Assembly (NCBI GenBank): GCA_002393095.1
Contig: DGII01000036.1
Coordinates: 1-64,000, forward strand
Direction of reading: 5' to 3'
DNA from: Lachnospiraceae bacterium UBA3826
GTDB taxonomy: Bacteria > Bacillota > Clostridia > Lachnospirales > Lachnospiraceae
DNA length: 64,000 nt
Part shown: in pieces, positions 52,032-61,633 of the stretch
Layout of the letters: each line of letters opens with the position of its first letter
Position numbering within the stretch: position 1 is the stretch's first letter
Program-made: the position numbers and the translations under genes
The notes under the pieces: generated by a model
Told to the model about the DNA's origin: nothing
Database searches by the model: none
What the model saw: the letters and a program-made list of their open reading frames with translations, nothing else

Positions 52032-52821
52032 TTCAATCGTTTTTATCAAGGGTGAGCCCGGATTCATGGTTCAGGCTGTACTTAAGAATATGCAGAGCTC
52101 AGGGCTGGATGTCATAGAGGTCGATGCCGATATTGCGGAGATAGAGAGACACCAGTATGACTCGAATATCATACTGTACTACATGGGGAGTACACAGCAG
52201 GTCACCAAGCGTGTCCTTGAATGCTTAAGCGGCATGTGCAAGGAATTCCGTAAGACCCTGTGCCTTATCGGTGACTCAGAGAGCCTGTACACGGCAGAGA
52301 AGACCTGTGAGCAGGGAGTCATATCCGTCACATACAACAGACCCATCGATGTACGTTCCCTTGTGGACGACCTTAAGCATATGTTAGGCACACATGAAGA
52401 ATATGCCCGTAAGAAGACTATACTCTTAGTGGATGACGATACTGATTTCTTACAGATAGCCAATACATGGTTCTCCGGTACATATGTGATAGATACGGTG
52501 AACTCTGCCAAAGAAGCTCTTAAGTACCTGAACAATAAGAAGCCCGATCTTATACTCTTAGATTATGAGATGCCCAAGATGAGCGGATACGAGCTTTTGA
52601 CCGAGATAAGAAGAGCATGGAAGACTGCTGACATTCCTGTCATATTCCTTACCGGCAAGGACGATAAGGACAGTGTCATGAAGATAATAGACAAGAAGCC
52701 CGACGGCTATCTCCTTAAGTCTACACCCAAGGATCAGTTGCTCAGCAGCATAGATAAGTTCTTCGCCGATTATATCCTCGGAGGCCGGGCTGCTGCCGTA
52801 ACCTCTGATAAGAAGGCTTAA
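52024..52821 (+). CDS. tandem receiver protein with N-terminal pseudo-receiver
   Basis: The 265-residue protein has two receiver-like domains. The first (1-122) keeps the fold pattern but lacks the acidic pocket: IVFIKGE replaces the acidic pair and IILYYMG the phospho-Asp strand. The second (132-252) is canonical: ILLVDDD, Asp180 in LILLDYEMPKMSG, IFLTGKD and LLKSTP with Lys. No output domain is present. The ATG overlaps the stop of the Rec-HPt gene, so they are translationally coupled and likely partners. Confidence 0.87.
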   Translation: MSNSIVFIKGEPGFMVQAVLKNMQSSGLDVIEVDADIAEIERHQYDSNIILYYMGSTQQVTKRVLECLSGMCKEFRKTLCLIGDSESLYTAEKTCEQGVISVTYNRPIDVRSLVDDLKHMLGTHEEYARKKTILLVDDDTDFLQIANTWFSGTYVIDTVNSAKEALKYLNNKKPDLILLDYEMPKMSGYELLTEIRRAWKTADIPVIFLTGKDDKDSVMKIIDKKPDGYLLKSTPKDQLLSSIDKFFADYILGGRAAAVTSDKKA

Positions 52822-52841
52822 CGCTTACAGACTAAGCCTTC
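52812..52841. terminator. hairpin spanning both convergent stop codons
   Basis: GAAGGCTTA and TAAGCCTTC pair perfectly over 9 bases. The arms contain the stop region of the tandem receiver gene and the 3' end of the DUF2264 gene. There is no long U-run, so bidirectional termination is only suggested. Confidence 0.4.
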
Positions 52842-55011
52842 CTTCAATCCCGGAATAATCTATAGCCTTAATCGACCTATCCATATGCTCGATAATGATC
52901 TTACTTGCGGAGCCTGCTATGCAGGTTCCGTTTTTATCTCTTAAGGGATGTATAAGTGCTATATCCCTTATGGGAAAAAGCTCATCCACGGTAAAATCCC
53001 TCGCTTCATCAAGGGTGATGACCTGAGATATATACAGATAATCCTCCGATGCATCATACTGGCGCATCAGCCCGCCCTTGCCGTATGCAATGACAGAGCA
53101 TTCACTCTCAGGATTCGTTCCTCTGCTTTTTACATAGCCGATATCATCAAATCCCGCATACACGGTCATGGCAAGGCGCTTATCCCTTCCCACGCTATCC
53201 TTGCCCTTAAGTATGATAGCCTTGGGAATCAGTGAATATGCTCCGCCTTCAGTACCCTGCCCTATAGTCTCATCACCTGTGGAGGCATGTACTTTTACCG
53301 CTCTCCCCTCCACCGTGTGTATGTCCGTATGCCCGTTGTCGGGGAAGCCGTAGGCTCCAAGCGTTATATACATCGGTCTCTTGCATATACGGAATCTGTC
53401 TGCGCGCATGATACCAAGCGGCATGGGATAGTCTGCCAGATCTACTGCCTGCAGCCAGTGGCACTCTGTCTTAAGCTCATACTCAAAAAACTGTCTCCTG
53501 TAGAGTACTCCATCCTTACATCCGCCGTAAAAGGTCACATTGGCAAGTTCGATATGGTCATCGATGCCGCTTCTTAATACATATTGCTGGGACTCTGTTC
53601 TGTCTGTGTTATGTAAACCCGTCTCGTCCTGACACGGACTGCTCTCCCACGGATATTTGGTGTTGTAATTAAGCTTCGAATAATTCCACATTCCATGAAT
53701 ATCGCCTCTGTCCTTCAGAACCTTGGCGGTTCTTAATATCGTCTCCCTGTTGGCTTCATGATTCGTAAGTACAAGAGCCGGTCCGTCTAAGACCGTCTCC
53801 TTGACCTCACCCTTTGATAATCCGTCCCATGTGCCGTTATTCTCCTTTGCACTCCAGAAGGGATGATCCGCCTTAAGGTGCAGGCACATGAATGCTTTAC
53901 CTAGCCAGAATGGTGACTCTGCACATGAATATCCCTGTACCAAGGGAGTGAACTGTCCATAGAAGCCAAGGCTCGGTATACCCTTTGACAAGAAATCCTC
54001 TCTTCCAAGGAACTGCATCAGTGATCCGGAAGCTATCCTCCTCGCAAGACCGGGGTTGACTGTGGGAGCATTAAGGAAGAGATTGCCGTCGAAGGGTGAA
54101 GTGGCTGCATTCCTGTATATACAGCTTCTTCCCCACATATTGGTATAGCCGTCATAATCGAACATATCCGGATAGGTCTCCATGAGCTTATTCGAGTTCT
54201 CCTCGAACCTTGCCGATATCTCAGGCATCTTCTCATAGCCGTACCACAGATTCCAAAGAGGCGCATAGAAATTGAAGGCCCAGCATGAATAATAGTCAAA
54301 GGAATGTCCGTCCCTGTACCAGCCGTCACCCACATAGTAGTCAAGTACAGCCTTCGCATGATCCGCCATAACATTCCTGTCTGTCTCATAGCCGTACATA
54401 TCAAGGAACGCCATGTCAAGCATATTAAAAAGGCGCCAGTTCTGAGGTACCGTATTGGCATGGGCAAAGCCCGACAGGAAGGAAGCTATTGCATCTCTCT
54501 CACTATCCGTATAGCTCTCCCATATGACATCCTTACACATATACAGTCCTATCACGAGAGCGCAGGTCTCAACCGTCTGCTGATAAGGTCTGAAGGGATC
54601 ATCAGAGGCCGTAAGCTTCTGCATATCCTCATATGAGCCCACATATTCATCACTGCTTTTATCCGTGCAGCTTCTCAGTATATGCAGCTTATAGTAATCC
54701 CTTATAAGGATACCGTTGATCTTAAGCTCCGGAGCATCTGCCATAAGCACCGATGCTATGAATAAGGACCTTGTCAGTCCCTCGAATATCTCTGCCTTAA
54801 GCTCCGCCTTACGTACATTCTCCGGCGCCTTAAGGTGGGGATATGTGACCTCTGTCTCTGTCCTTGGCATGATGATGGGTGCATCCATATCGGGAATATT
54901 ATTGAATATCCCCTCCAAAAGATATTCCCCCGCCTCTATCCAGCTCTCTCTTGTAAGCCCTGTATACGGACTTAATTCATAGTCTAAGTTCTTCGGTGTG
55001 AATACAGCCAT
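52825..55011 (-). CDS. DUF2264 family protein (GH154-like glycosidase)
   Basis: The 728-residue cytosolic protein begins YELSPYTGLTRESWIEAGEY and has the DUF2264 pattern of an alpha/alpha-barrel followed by a beta-rich C-terminal half (NWRLFNMLDMAFLDMYG, WYRDGHSFDYYSCWAFNFYAP). To my knowledge the family is grouped with GH154 and acts on glucuronic-acid-containing glycans. No signal peptide is visible, so it would process imported oligosaccharides. It sits with a GH88 enzyme and a sugar ABC transporter. Confidence 0.8.
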   Translation of the reverse strand: MAVFTPKNLDYELSPYTGLTRESWIEAGEYLLEGIFNNIPDMDAPIIMPRTETEVTYPHLKAPENVRKAELKAEIFEGLTRSLFIASVLMADAPELKINGILIRDYYKLHILRSCTDKSSDEYVGSYEDMQKLTASDDPFRPYQQTVETCALVIGLYMCKDVIWESYTDSERDAIASFLSGFAHANTVPQNWRLFNMLDMAFLDMYGYETDRNVMADHAKAVLDYYVGDGWYRDGHSFDYYSCWAFNFYAPLWNLWYGYEKMPEISARFEENSNKLMETYPDMFDYDGYTNMWGRSCIYRNAATSPFDGNLFLNAPTVNPGLARRIASGSLMQFLGREDFLSKGIPSLGFYGQFTPLVQGYSCAESPFWLGKAFMCLHLKADHPFWSAKENNGTWDGLSKGEVKETVLDGPALVLTNHEANRETILRTAKVLKDRGDIHGMWNYSKLNYNTKYPWESSPCQDETGLHNTDRTESQQYVLRSGIDDHIELANVTFYGGCKDGVLYRRQFFEYELKTECHWLQAVDLADYPMPLGIMRADRFRICKRPMYITLGAYGFPDNGHTDIHTVEGRAVKVHASTGDETIGQGTEGGAYSLIPKAIILKGKDSVGRDKRLAMTVYAGFDDIGYVKSRGTNPESECSVIAYGKGGLMRQYDASEDYLYISQVITLDEARDFTVDELFPIRDIALIHPLRDKNGTCIAGSASKIIIEHMDRSIKAIDYSGIEGRLSL

Positions 55012-55095
55012 TATATATCCTTCTCCGTTACCTTTACTTATAATTACTTACAGTTAATTACTTACAGTGCTCCTTCCGCTGCCGCCTCTATATGA

Positions 55096-56301
55096 TCACC
55101 AGTATATCTTCCAATCGGGATTAAGAAGTCTGTTAAGTGCCTCCATGTAATAGTAGTCACCCCATATGACACATTCGTCAACTCCCTCCGGAGTACATGT
55201 GTTGTAAGGGCTCTTCTTGGAATATGTACCGTGCAGGATGCGGCCGTTAGAGGAAGCGATATCCTTCACACTGTATATATCATATACTGACTTGATAAGC
55301 TTACGGGCTATTCCGGTATAGTATTCGGAATCCGAAGGTTCCATGTATTTGCTCATCTCAAGCATACCGCAGGCAGCAATGACCGCTGAGGATGAATCCC
55401 TTGGTTCACCGGCCTCATCTCCGTCTCCGAAGGTCAGATCCCAGAATGGGCACAGATCTGCCGGAAGGTGCTTAAGGAAGTATCCGCACACCCTCTTATA
55501 GTATTCTATATACTCTTCTCTTCCGGTGTACTTATACGCAACAGCAGTACCGTATATTCCCCATGCCTGTCCTCTGGCCCAGGCACTTCCGTCCTTATAG
55601 CCCTGACAGGTGGCTCCGTGGTGGAAGCCTCCCGTCACATTGTCCATGAACACCGTATGCCATGTGGAATCATCCTCCCTTATGACATTGTTCATAGCTG
55701 TATGGATATGCTTCTCGGCTATATTCTTATACTTATCATCACCGGTCTCTTCGCTTGCCCAGTACAGGAGCGGCAGATTGAGCAGACAGTCTATTATGAA
55801 CCTGTAATTATCCGCTGCACCCATCTCACCCCATGCCTGAATGAATTCTCCCACAGGCTGGAATCGTGTAATAAGCTTGTCTGCTGCCAGGAGCGCAGCT
55901 TTTTTGCCCTCCTCTGAGCCTGTCAGCTTATATGCCGCCACGCATGACGGACTGTACAAAAAGCCCATGTCATGATGCTCCACATCATATAAGCTCTCTA
56001 TCCTTCCAAGGAAGGAGTGAACCTGTTCATTCGCCGCTGCGAGCAGACGCTTCCTGCTAACCTCATCTGTAGCATTCTCATAAGCGAGCCAGAGCTCACC
56101 GGTATAGAAGCCCGTAGTCCAGCCCTTATTCTCTCCGGGCTTATAGAAGCCGCCAAAAGATGCCGGTCCGGGGAAGCTGTCAGTGAAATCATCAAGGTAT
56201 TTAAGCACTCCCGAAATGCACACAGAGAGAGCCTCTTTAGCCTCTCTCTGCGTGATCTCAGGATAACCCTCAAGCTTATCAACAGTTATCCATTTATCCA
56301 T
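55096..56301 (-). CDS. GH88 unsaturated glucuronyl hydrolase
   Basis: GH88 enzymes remove the unsaturated uronic acid left at the non-reducing end by polysaccharide lyases. The 401-residue alpha/alpha-barrel protein has the two conserved Asp: Asp111 in EHHDMGFLYSPS and Asp171 in YRFIIDCLLNLPLLYWA. It also has the UGL-type HHGATCQGYKDGSAWARGQA segment. No signal peptide, so it acts in the cytoplasm on imported lyase products. The second ATG (56301) is chosen because GGAGG lies 9 bases upstream, whereas the first ATG touches the SD. Confidence 0.93.
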   Translation of the reverse strand: MDKWITVDKLEGYPEITQREAKEALSVCISGVLKYLDDFTDSFPGPASFGGFYKPGENKGWTTGFYTGELWLAYENATDEVSRKRLLAAANEQVHSFLGRIESLYDVEHHDMGFLYSPSCVAAYKLTGSEEGKKAALLAADKLITRFQPVGEFIQAWGEMGAADNYRFIIDCLLNLPLLYWASEETGDDKYKNIAEKHIHTAMNNVIREDDSTWHTVFMDNVTGGFHHGATCQGYKDGSAWARGQAWGIYGTAVAYKYTGREEYIEYYKRVCGYFLKHLPADLCPFWDLTFGDGDEAGEPRDSSSAVIAACGMLEMSKYMEPSDSEYYTGIARKLIKSVYDIYSVKDIASSNGRILHGTYSKKSPYNTCTPEGVDECVIWGDYYYMEALNRLLNPDWKIYW

Positions 56302-56349
56302 TATATCCATCCTCCGAATATCCGTATTATCAGGTTTGATCCGCTTAGC

Positions 56350-57186
56350 TTAACCCTTCACGGCACCCGTGGTAATACCTGCCACGAAGTACTTCTGTAA
56401 TGCCATGAAGACTATGAGCACCGGTATGAGCGACAGAACCGATGCGGCCATTATGAGTCCGTACTCAGCCGAATACTGTGATATGAACATCTTAATTCCT
56501 ATCTGCAGGGTCTTCTTGGAATCCGTGGTCAAGTAGATGAGGGGTCCCAAGAAGTCGTTCCATGTATTGACGAATGTGAATATCACAAGTGTAGACAGCG
56601 CCGGCTTCGAAAGCGGGAGCATGATCTTGGCATATATCTTGTACTCGCTCATTCCGTCTATTCTTGCCGCCTCACACAATGAATCCGGTATACCCTCATA
56701 GAACTGTCTCATAAGGAACACTCCGAATGCGGAGAATGCCTGCAATATGATGATAGCCAGATGGGTGTCCGCAAGTCCCAGCTTCCTCATGAAGATGAAC
56801 TGGGGCACCATGTATACCTGCCAGGGCACTGCAATAGTAGCGATGTATGCCAGGAAAAGGAGATTCCTTCCCTTAAACTGCAGCTTAGCGAATGCATATG
56901 CCGCAAAGCTTGATGTAAGTATCTGCAAAAGTGTCACTATAAGCGTCAGCTTCACCGTGTTAAGAGCGTATTTGGCAAGAGGGATCTTAGTCCAGATATC
57001 TATATAATTCTGCCATCTGGGTTCAAATCCAAGCCATGCATAGGGTATCACGAAGATATCCTTATTAAGCTTAAGTGATGCCGTGATCATCCATACGAAA
57101 GGGATGAGCATTATAAGCGCCAGTATCACAAGGAATATATATATTATTACTTTACCTATTCTTCTGTTGGTTGTCTTGCTGCTCAT
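56350..57186 (-). CDS. carbohydrate ABC transporter permease (MalG type)
   Basis: The 278-residue protein has six hydrophobic helices and the permease EAA loop in CEAARIDGMSEYKIYAKIMLPLSKPAL-type form (visible as EAARIDGMSEYKIYAKIMLP). N-terminus IFLVILALIMLIPFVWMITA and AYAFAKLQFKGRNLL are typical of the MalG/UgpE group (CUT1 family). It pairs with the MalF-type gene 11 bases upstream. No ATPase gene is present; a shared MsmK-type ATPase elsewhere is likely. Confidence 0.93.
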   Translation of the reverse strand: MSSKTTNRRIGKVIIYIFLVILALIMLIPFVWMITASLKLNKDIFVIPYAWLGFEPRWQNYIDIWTKIPLAKYALNTVKLTLIVTLLQILTSSFAAYAFAKLQFKGRNLLFLAYIATIAVPWQVYMVPQFIFMRKLGLADTHLAIIILQAFSAFGVFLMRQFYEGIPDSLCEAARIDGMSEYKIYAKIMLPLSKPALSTLVIFTFVNTWNDFLGPLIYLTTDSKKTLQIGIKMFISQYSAEYGLIMAASVLSLIPVLIVFMALQKYFVAGITTGAVKG

Positions 57187-57197
57187 ACATATCCTCC

Positions 57198-58133
57198 CTA
57201 ATCGTTAGCGTAATTCTTCTCGCCCCTAAACTGTATCAGGGTGATGACAAGTACTATAGCAAAAAGCACCAGAGCCGCTGCCGAAGCACTTCCAAGCTTC
57301 CAGTTACGGAAGGCTTCCTCATAGATGTAGTATACGAGCACGATGGCACTCTTGTTGACTACACCGTTAGAGCCGCCGGCTAACATGTATACGATATCGT
57401 ATATCTTGAAGCAGCTTATGGTCAGCATGACTGTGACAAAGAATGTCGTAGGCTTAAGCTGAGGCAATGTCACATACCAGAACTTCTGCCATGAATTGGC
57501 TCCGTCCAGAGACGCTGCTTCATACAGATCTTCGCTTATGCCCTGCAATCCCGCAAGATAGATGACCATGTAGTATCCCATGTTTTTCCATATGGAGAAG
57601 AGGATAATGGTCAGCATGACTGTGTTGGGAGCCGCCGCCCACTTAAGAGGCTCGGTGTGGAAGACGTTCATAAGAAGCTGGTTCATCAGACCGCCCTTGC
57701 TGGGAGTAAAAAGCATGTTCCACACTGCCGCTACTGCTACAAGGGAAGCCACATATGGGAAAAAGGCGACTGTTCTGAAGAATGTCCTTCCTTTAATTTT
57801 CTGATTTAATAGTATAGCGAGTCCTAAGGCCGCCACAAGTGTAAGGGGCACGGTAAATAAGCTGTATACTATGGTATTCTTAAGTGCCGCCACGAATCTG
57901 TCATTGGCAAAAAGGGATGAGAAATTACCTATCCCGATGAATTTCATGGGATTAGAACCGTCCCACTCGGTGAAAGCCATGATGAACGCAAGAATAATGG
58001 GCCCCAGTGTGAATACGGCGAATCCTATGAAATTGGGCGCTATAAACGAATATGCCACCAGCGCTCTCTTGCGTTCTCTTGCCGACATTCCCTTTGTTCT
58101 CCGGGCCTGTGTCATTGCAGCCTCGTTGCTCAT
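57198..58133 (-). CDS. carbohydrate ABC transporter permease (MalF type)
   Basis: The 311-residue protein has six helices after a basic cytosolic N-terminus, with IAPNFIGFAVFTLGPIILAF and the EAA loop YEAASLDGANSWQKFWYVTL. It is the first permease of the CUT1-type transporter and lies behind a strong intercistronic hairpin separating it from the binding-protein gene. SD CGGAG precedes the ATG. Confidence 0.93.
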   Translation of the reverse strand: MSNEAAMTQARRTKGMSARERKRALVAYSFIAPNFIGFAVFTLGPIILAFIMAFTEWDGSNPMKFIGIGNFSSLFANDRFVAALKNTIVYSLFTVPLTLVAALGLAILLNQKIKGRTFFRTVAFFPYVASLVAVAAVWNMLFTPSKGGLMNQLLMNVFHTEPLKWAAAPNTVMLTIILFSIWKNMGYYMVIYLAGLQGISEDLYEAASLDGANSWQKFWYVTLPQLKPTTFFVTVMLTISCFKIYDIVYMLAGGSNGVVNKSAIVLVYYIYEEAFRNWKLGSASAAALVLFAIVLVITLIQFRGEKNYAND

Positions 58134-58174
58134 ACATAACTCCGTTCCGCATCTTTCGGATGTCTTTTCTTAAA

Positions 58175-58202
58175 AAGGGTACCTGTATCAACAGGTACCC
58201 TT
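58175..58202 (-). terminator. intercistronic hairpin between binding protein and permeases
   Basis: AAGGGTACCTGT and ACAGGTACCCTT form a perfect 12-bp stem with a 4-base loop, followed on the minus strand by a T5 run. It fits a leaky terminator or 3' stabiliser that allows more binding protein than permease to be made. Confidence 0.75.
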
Positions 58203-58266
58203 ATTTTCTTGTTGTTACTTATACCCGTAGTCTTACGACTTATGAGTTCTTATTGCCTGATATGTA

Positions 58267-59643
58267 TTACTGGCCGATTATAGCCTGTACACCTTCGTTC
58301 ATTGCTTCTATAGCATCATCAACTGTTGATACTTCGTTCATGATATTATCGTGCTGCTCGTTAAGAACTGTCTCGATCTCTGAAGACTTCTCATTAGCAG
58401 GCATCTCAAGATAAGCTGCTGCTGCCGTAAGAGCATCCTTGGAATTGGCATCTGTAGGGAAGCCATCCATTTCAGCGATCTTAGCGTTGATTGCATCGTT
58501 GCTCATTGCAGGTGTGTTACCTGTGCTTGCCATGATCTCTGCACCCTCCGGACCTGATACGAACTTAACGAAGTCCCAAGCTGCTTCCTTGTTAGGAGCT
58601 GATGTAGGAATTGCAAGTGCTGTGATGGTTGCAAGTGTTGATCCCGGAGCTACGCCTTCAGCGTGAGGATACTTAACGATACCCCAGTTAGCTGCTGCTG
58701 CTGCCTCACCATCCTTAACCTTGGCTATAAGTGTAGGTATGAACCATGAACCCATGTTCATCATGCCCACATTGCCCTGATAGAAAGCTGCCGAGTAGTG
58801 TAAGCCCTGTGTCTTAAGTGTAGCGTAGTCCATGCATACGCCATCCTTCTGCTGTGCGAGAACCATCTCATAGTAAGGCTTTGTGAAATCATATGTTCCG
58901 TCTACTATAGTGTGCTTGCCATCAAGTATGCCAAGAAGCTGTATTGTAGATCTCCATGTATGATAGTGTGCACCGTATACCTCTGCGCCGGGAGTTGTGT
59001 CTGTGATCTTTCTTGCAAGCTCATCATACTCTTCCCATGTCATGTCGTTGGTAGGATAGTCAACGCCTGCCTTATCGAATACGTCCTTATTATAGAAGAG
59101 TACCCAGATATCACGACGGAAAGGAAGCTCGTAAAGCGCATCATTGACCTTGATCTGATCTGTGATACCGCTGTATACGGAGAGGTCTATGCCATCCTGT
59201 GCGATAAGTGAATCAAGGGGCTCAAGCACTCCCTTATTAGCCAGAGTAACAAGTCCGGGAACGTCCTTTATGGTTACTACATCGAAGTTTGCATCAGAAC
59301 CTGAAAGCTGTGTTCCGAGTACTGTCTGATAATCTGTAGAACCAAGGTCTACCATCTCGATCGTTACATTGGGATGAGCTGCTGTATAGCCATCGATAAG
59401 AGGCTGGTAATATACTGTAGCGTCCTTATCCCAAAGTGCCCACTTAAGGGTTACAGGCTCATCTGCTGCAGGTGCTTCCGCTGCGGGTGCCTCTGCTGCG
59501 GGTGCTTCTGCTGCAGGTGCCTCTGCTGCGGGTGCTTCCGCTGCGGGTGCCTCTGCTGCGGGTGCTGCACTGCTTCCGCAGGCAGTAAGTGTTGCAGCGA
59601 TCATTGATACTGCGAGTAAAGTACTGATTACTTTCTTTTTCAT
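58267..59643 (-). CDS. extracellular sugar-binding lipoprotein of an ABC transporter
   Basis: The 458-residue protein has a lipoprotein signal (LLAVSMIAATLTACGSS), an unusual Ala-Pro-rich linker of repeated PAAEA units (residues about 27-62), and a solute-binding protein family 1 domain: LKWALWDKDATVYYQPLIDG, WTWEEYDELARK-like MTWEEYDELARKIT, and IMASTGNTPAMSN near the end. It should capture oligosaccharide, probably the uronate-containing products cleaved by the neighbouring GH88 enzyme, and pass it to the permeases. GGAGG SD. Confidence 0.93.
   Translation of the reverse strand: MKKKVISTLLAVSMIAATLTACGSSAAPAAEAPAAEAPAAEAPAAEAPAAEAPAAEAPAADEPVTLKWALWDKDATVYYQPLIDGYTAAHPNVTIEMVDLGSTDYQTVLGTQLSGSDANFDVVTIKDVPGLVTLANKGVLEPLDSLIAQDGIDLSVYSGITDQIKVNDALYELPFRRDIWVLFYNKDVFDKAGVDYPTNDMTWEEYDELARKITDTTPGAEVYGAHYHTWRSTIQLLGILDGKHTIVDGTYDFTKPYYEMVLAQQKDGVCMDYATLKTQGLHYSAAFYQGNVGMMNMGSWFIPTLIAKVKDGEAAAAANWGIVKYPHAEGVAPGSTLATITALAIPTSAPNKEAAWDFVKFVSGPEGAEIMASTGNTPAMSNDAINAKIAEMDGFPTDANSKDALTAAAAYLEMPANEKSSEIETVLNEQHDNIMNEVSTVDDAIEAMNEGVQAIIGQ
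59471..59560 (-). repeat. six 15-base tandem repeats in the binding-protein linker
   Basis: Six in-frame 15-base units encode PAAEA. Units alternate in two synonymous codon versions, giving a 30-base higher-order period. In-frame copy changes would only alter the length of the linker tethering the sugar-binding domain to the membrane. Confidence 0.85.
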
Positions 59644-59744
59644 TTTTACCTCCTGTTGATCATAAAAACAGTCAAATTGTTTTTTAGGTGCTTTTATCGT
59701 ATAATTTTTTATAAAAAGACAGAATGGAATTATTTTTTACAAAT

Positions 59745-59772
59745 TTGTCATTAATCCTTTACATTTTATAAT
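59745..59772 (+). promoter_or_regulatory. sigmaA-type promoter of yesM-yesN
   Basis: TTGTCA-N16-TATAAT has 5 of 6 in the -35 and a perfect -10, in the very AT-rich 178-base gap between the divergent binding-protein and sensor-kinase genes. No convincing promoter was found for the opposite direction by eye. Confidence 0.5.
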
Positions 59773-59821
59773 ACTTTTGTCTTTATTTTATATAAAGTTG
59801 TATTTTTTTTAGATGCATGCC

Positions 59822-61633
59822 ATGAAGTATAATTTTAAAAGCATAAGATTCAAGATAATAACGATAATCCTGTCATTCTGCGCAGTCATAGCCACTGCGG
59901 TTGAGATATTAAGCTATATGATCACAAGGCAGCATCTGACAGAGAGCCAGCAGCAGTCTGCCTATATCAACCTCCAGCTTATCGGAGGTGAGATAAGCTC
60001 TGACCTTTCAAGCGCGCTGGGCTTCTCCAACTGGCTGTTGCTTGACTCCGATGTGGAAGCCTATCTGACCAGAATATCAGGCTTTGGTCCCGATGATATC
60101 GTGGAACGCAGGCGCTTCACCATGGATATATGGAAGCACTTAAATGACGAGTATGCCCTGAGTGCAGCCCATGATATGATCACCAGATTCATAGCCTCCA
60201 CTCCCGACGGAAGCGACTTCATCCATGTAGCCAGCGTGCCCGGCTCTACTACCATGGCTATCCCTGCCTGCATCATGAATATGGACTGCTATGACGAGCT
60301 TGTAAGCTCATACGGCTATACCTTCACGGGTCTCTATACAAGTCCCATCGCGCCGTCATACAGCGTACCGGTGATACCCGTGATACGACCCGTCAAGAGC
60401 AGTCGTTCTCCTGTCACCATAGGCTTTATATATGTAGAGATATCATCGGATATCATCACCAAGCACCTTGATAATATCGATCTGCCAAAGGACAGCGAGC
60501 TCTATATAACCTTTGGGGATCATATAACCTACAGATACGAGGACGGCGGCTTCACAGAGGCTTCTCTTCCTCACGGACTCACCACATACAGGCTTCCGGA
60601 TAAGAACATATCCCTGTCCCTTCTTCCCTCTGCCAGCGAATTAAGGGCAAGAAGCAAGGATCAGATCATAATACTCATCATCATACTTCTCTTCATACTT
60701 CTTGCGGGAGCCGTTACATATGCGATCCTGCAGCATATGATAAGTGTACCGGTGGATGCGCTTATCTCCAAGCTTTCCAAGGTGGGTAACGGCAATTTCA
60801 CAAGAGATGAGAAGATAGAATGGGAGAATGAGCTCGGAGAGATAGGCAAGGGTATCAACGACCTCTCAGACAATGTAAGTGCCCTTATTAAGAATAAAGT
60901 TGAGGATGAGCGCACAAGGCAGGCGCTGGAATACCGCATACTGCAATCTCAGGTCAATCCGCACTTCATGTACAATACACTTAATACCATCAAGTGGATG
61001 GCTACCATACAGGGTGCGGACGGGATCGCCGATATGTCTACCGCTTTATCAAGGCTGCTTAAGAATGTGTCCAAGGGTACGGATAACCTGATCCCTCTTA
61101 GGGATGAGATCGCACTGCTTGATGACTATTACACCATAATGAAATACCGCTACGGAGGCACTATAGAGCTTGCTTACGAGATCGAGGATGAAGCACTGCT
61201 TAAGTGCATGGTGAACCGCTTCTCCCTTCAGCCGATAGTGGAGAATGCTATCTTCCACGGTATAGAACCCAAGGGAAGCGCCGGCAGGATAGTGATCCAT
61301 ATATACAGTGAAGAAGACGAGACATCCGGTGCAGATAATCTTATAATAGATGTGACAGACAATGGAGTCGGGATGGATGAGGAGACGATAGAGCGTATAA
61401 TGAAGGGTGATGAGAGCTCCTCCAACGACTTCTTCAAGGATGTGGGTGTGGCTAATGTGGCAAGCCGCATAGCCTTCACCTTCGGTAATGATTACGGGCT
61501 TAAAGCGTTCAGCAAGCCCGGCAGCTATACCACCATACGGTTCGTTCTTCCGAAGACAAGTGACGAAGAGCCGGACCGGACAGACCGGAGTGGTATTGCC
61601 AGGAATGGAGATAAGTGTGGACAATATGAGTGA
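59822..61633 (+). CDS. YesM-type sensor histidine kinase
   Basis: The 603-residue protein has an N-terminal helix (about 10-30), a large extracellular sensor region (about 35-275), a second helix (about 283-305), a HAMP domain (ISVPVDALISKLSKVGNGNF) and the HisKA-7TM/His_kinase layout of YesM: SQVNPHFMYNTLNTIKWM with the phospho-His, then NAIFHGIEP and DNGVGMD. YesMN systems activate polysaccharide-utilisation genes in Firmicutes. No clear SD is visible; an alternative ATG lies three codons upstream. Confidence 0.92.
   Translation: MKYNFKSIRFKIITIILSFCAVIATAVEILSYMITRQHLTESQQQSAYINLQLIGGEISSDLSSALGFSNWLLLDSDVEAYLTRISGFGPDDIVERRRFTMDIWKHLNDEYALSAAHDMITRFIASTPDGSDFIHVASVPGSTTMAIPACIMNMDCYDELVSSYGYTFTGLYTSPIAPSYSVPVIPVIRPVKSSRSPVTIGFIYVEISSDIITKHLDNIDLPKDSELYITFGDHITYRYEDGGFTEASLPHGLTTYRLPDKNISLSLLPSASELRARSKDQIIILIIILLFILLAGAVTYAILQHMISVPVDALISKLSKVGNGNFTRDEKIEWENELGEIGKGINDLSDNVSALIKNKVEDERTRQALEYRILQSQVNPHFMYNTLNTIKWMATIQGADGIADMSTALSRLLKNVSKGTDNLIPLRDEIALLDDYYTIMKYRYGGTIELAYEIEDEALLKCMVNRFSLQPIVENAIFHGIEPKGSAGRIVIHIYSEEDETSGADNLIIDVTDNGVGMDEETIERIMKGDESSSNDFFKDVGVANVASRIAFTFGNDYGLKAFSKPGSYTTIRFVLPKTSDEEPDRTDRSGIARNGDKCGQYE

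Noticed and set aside
59374..59607. Plus-strand open frame rich in Cys and Gly opposite the binding-protein linker
   Set aside because: It is the antisense reading of the PAAEA repeat; the minus-strand gene has the signal peptide, lipobox and family match.
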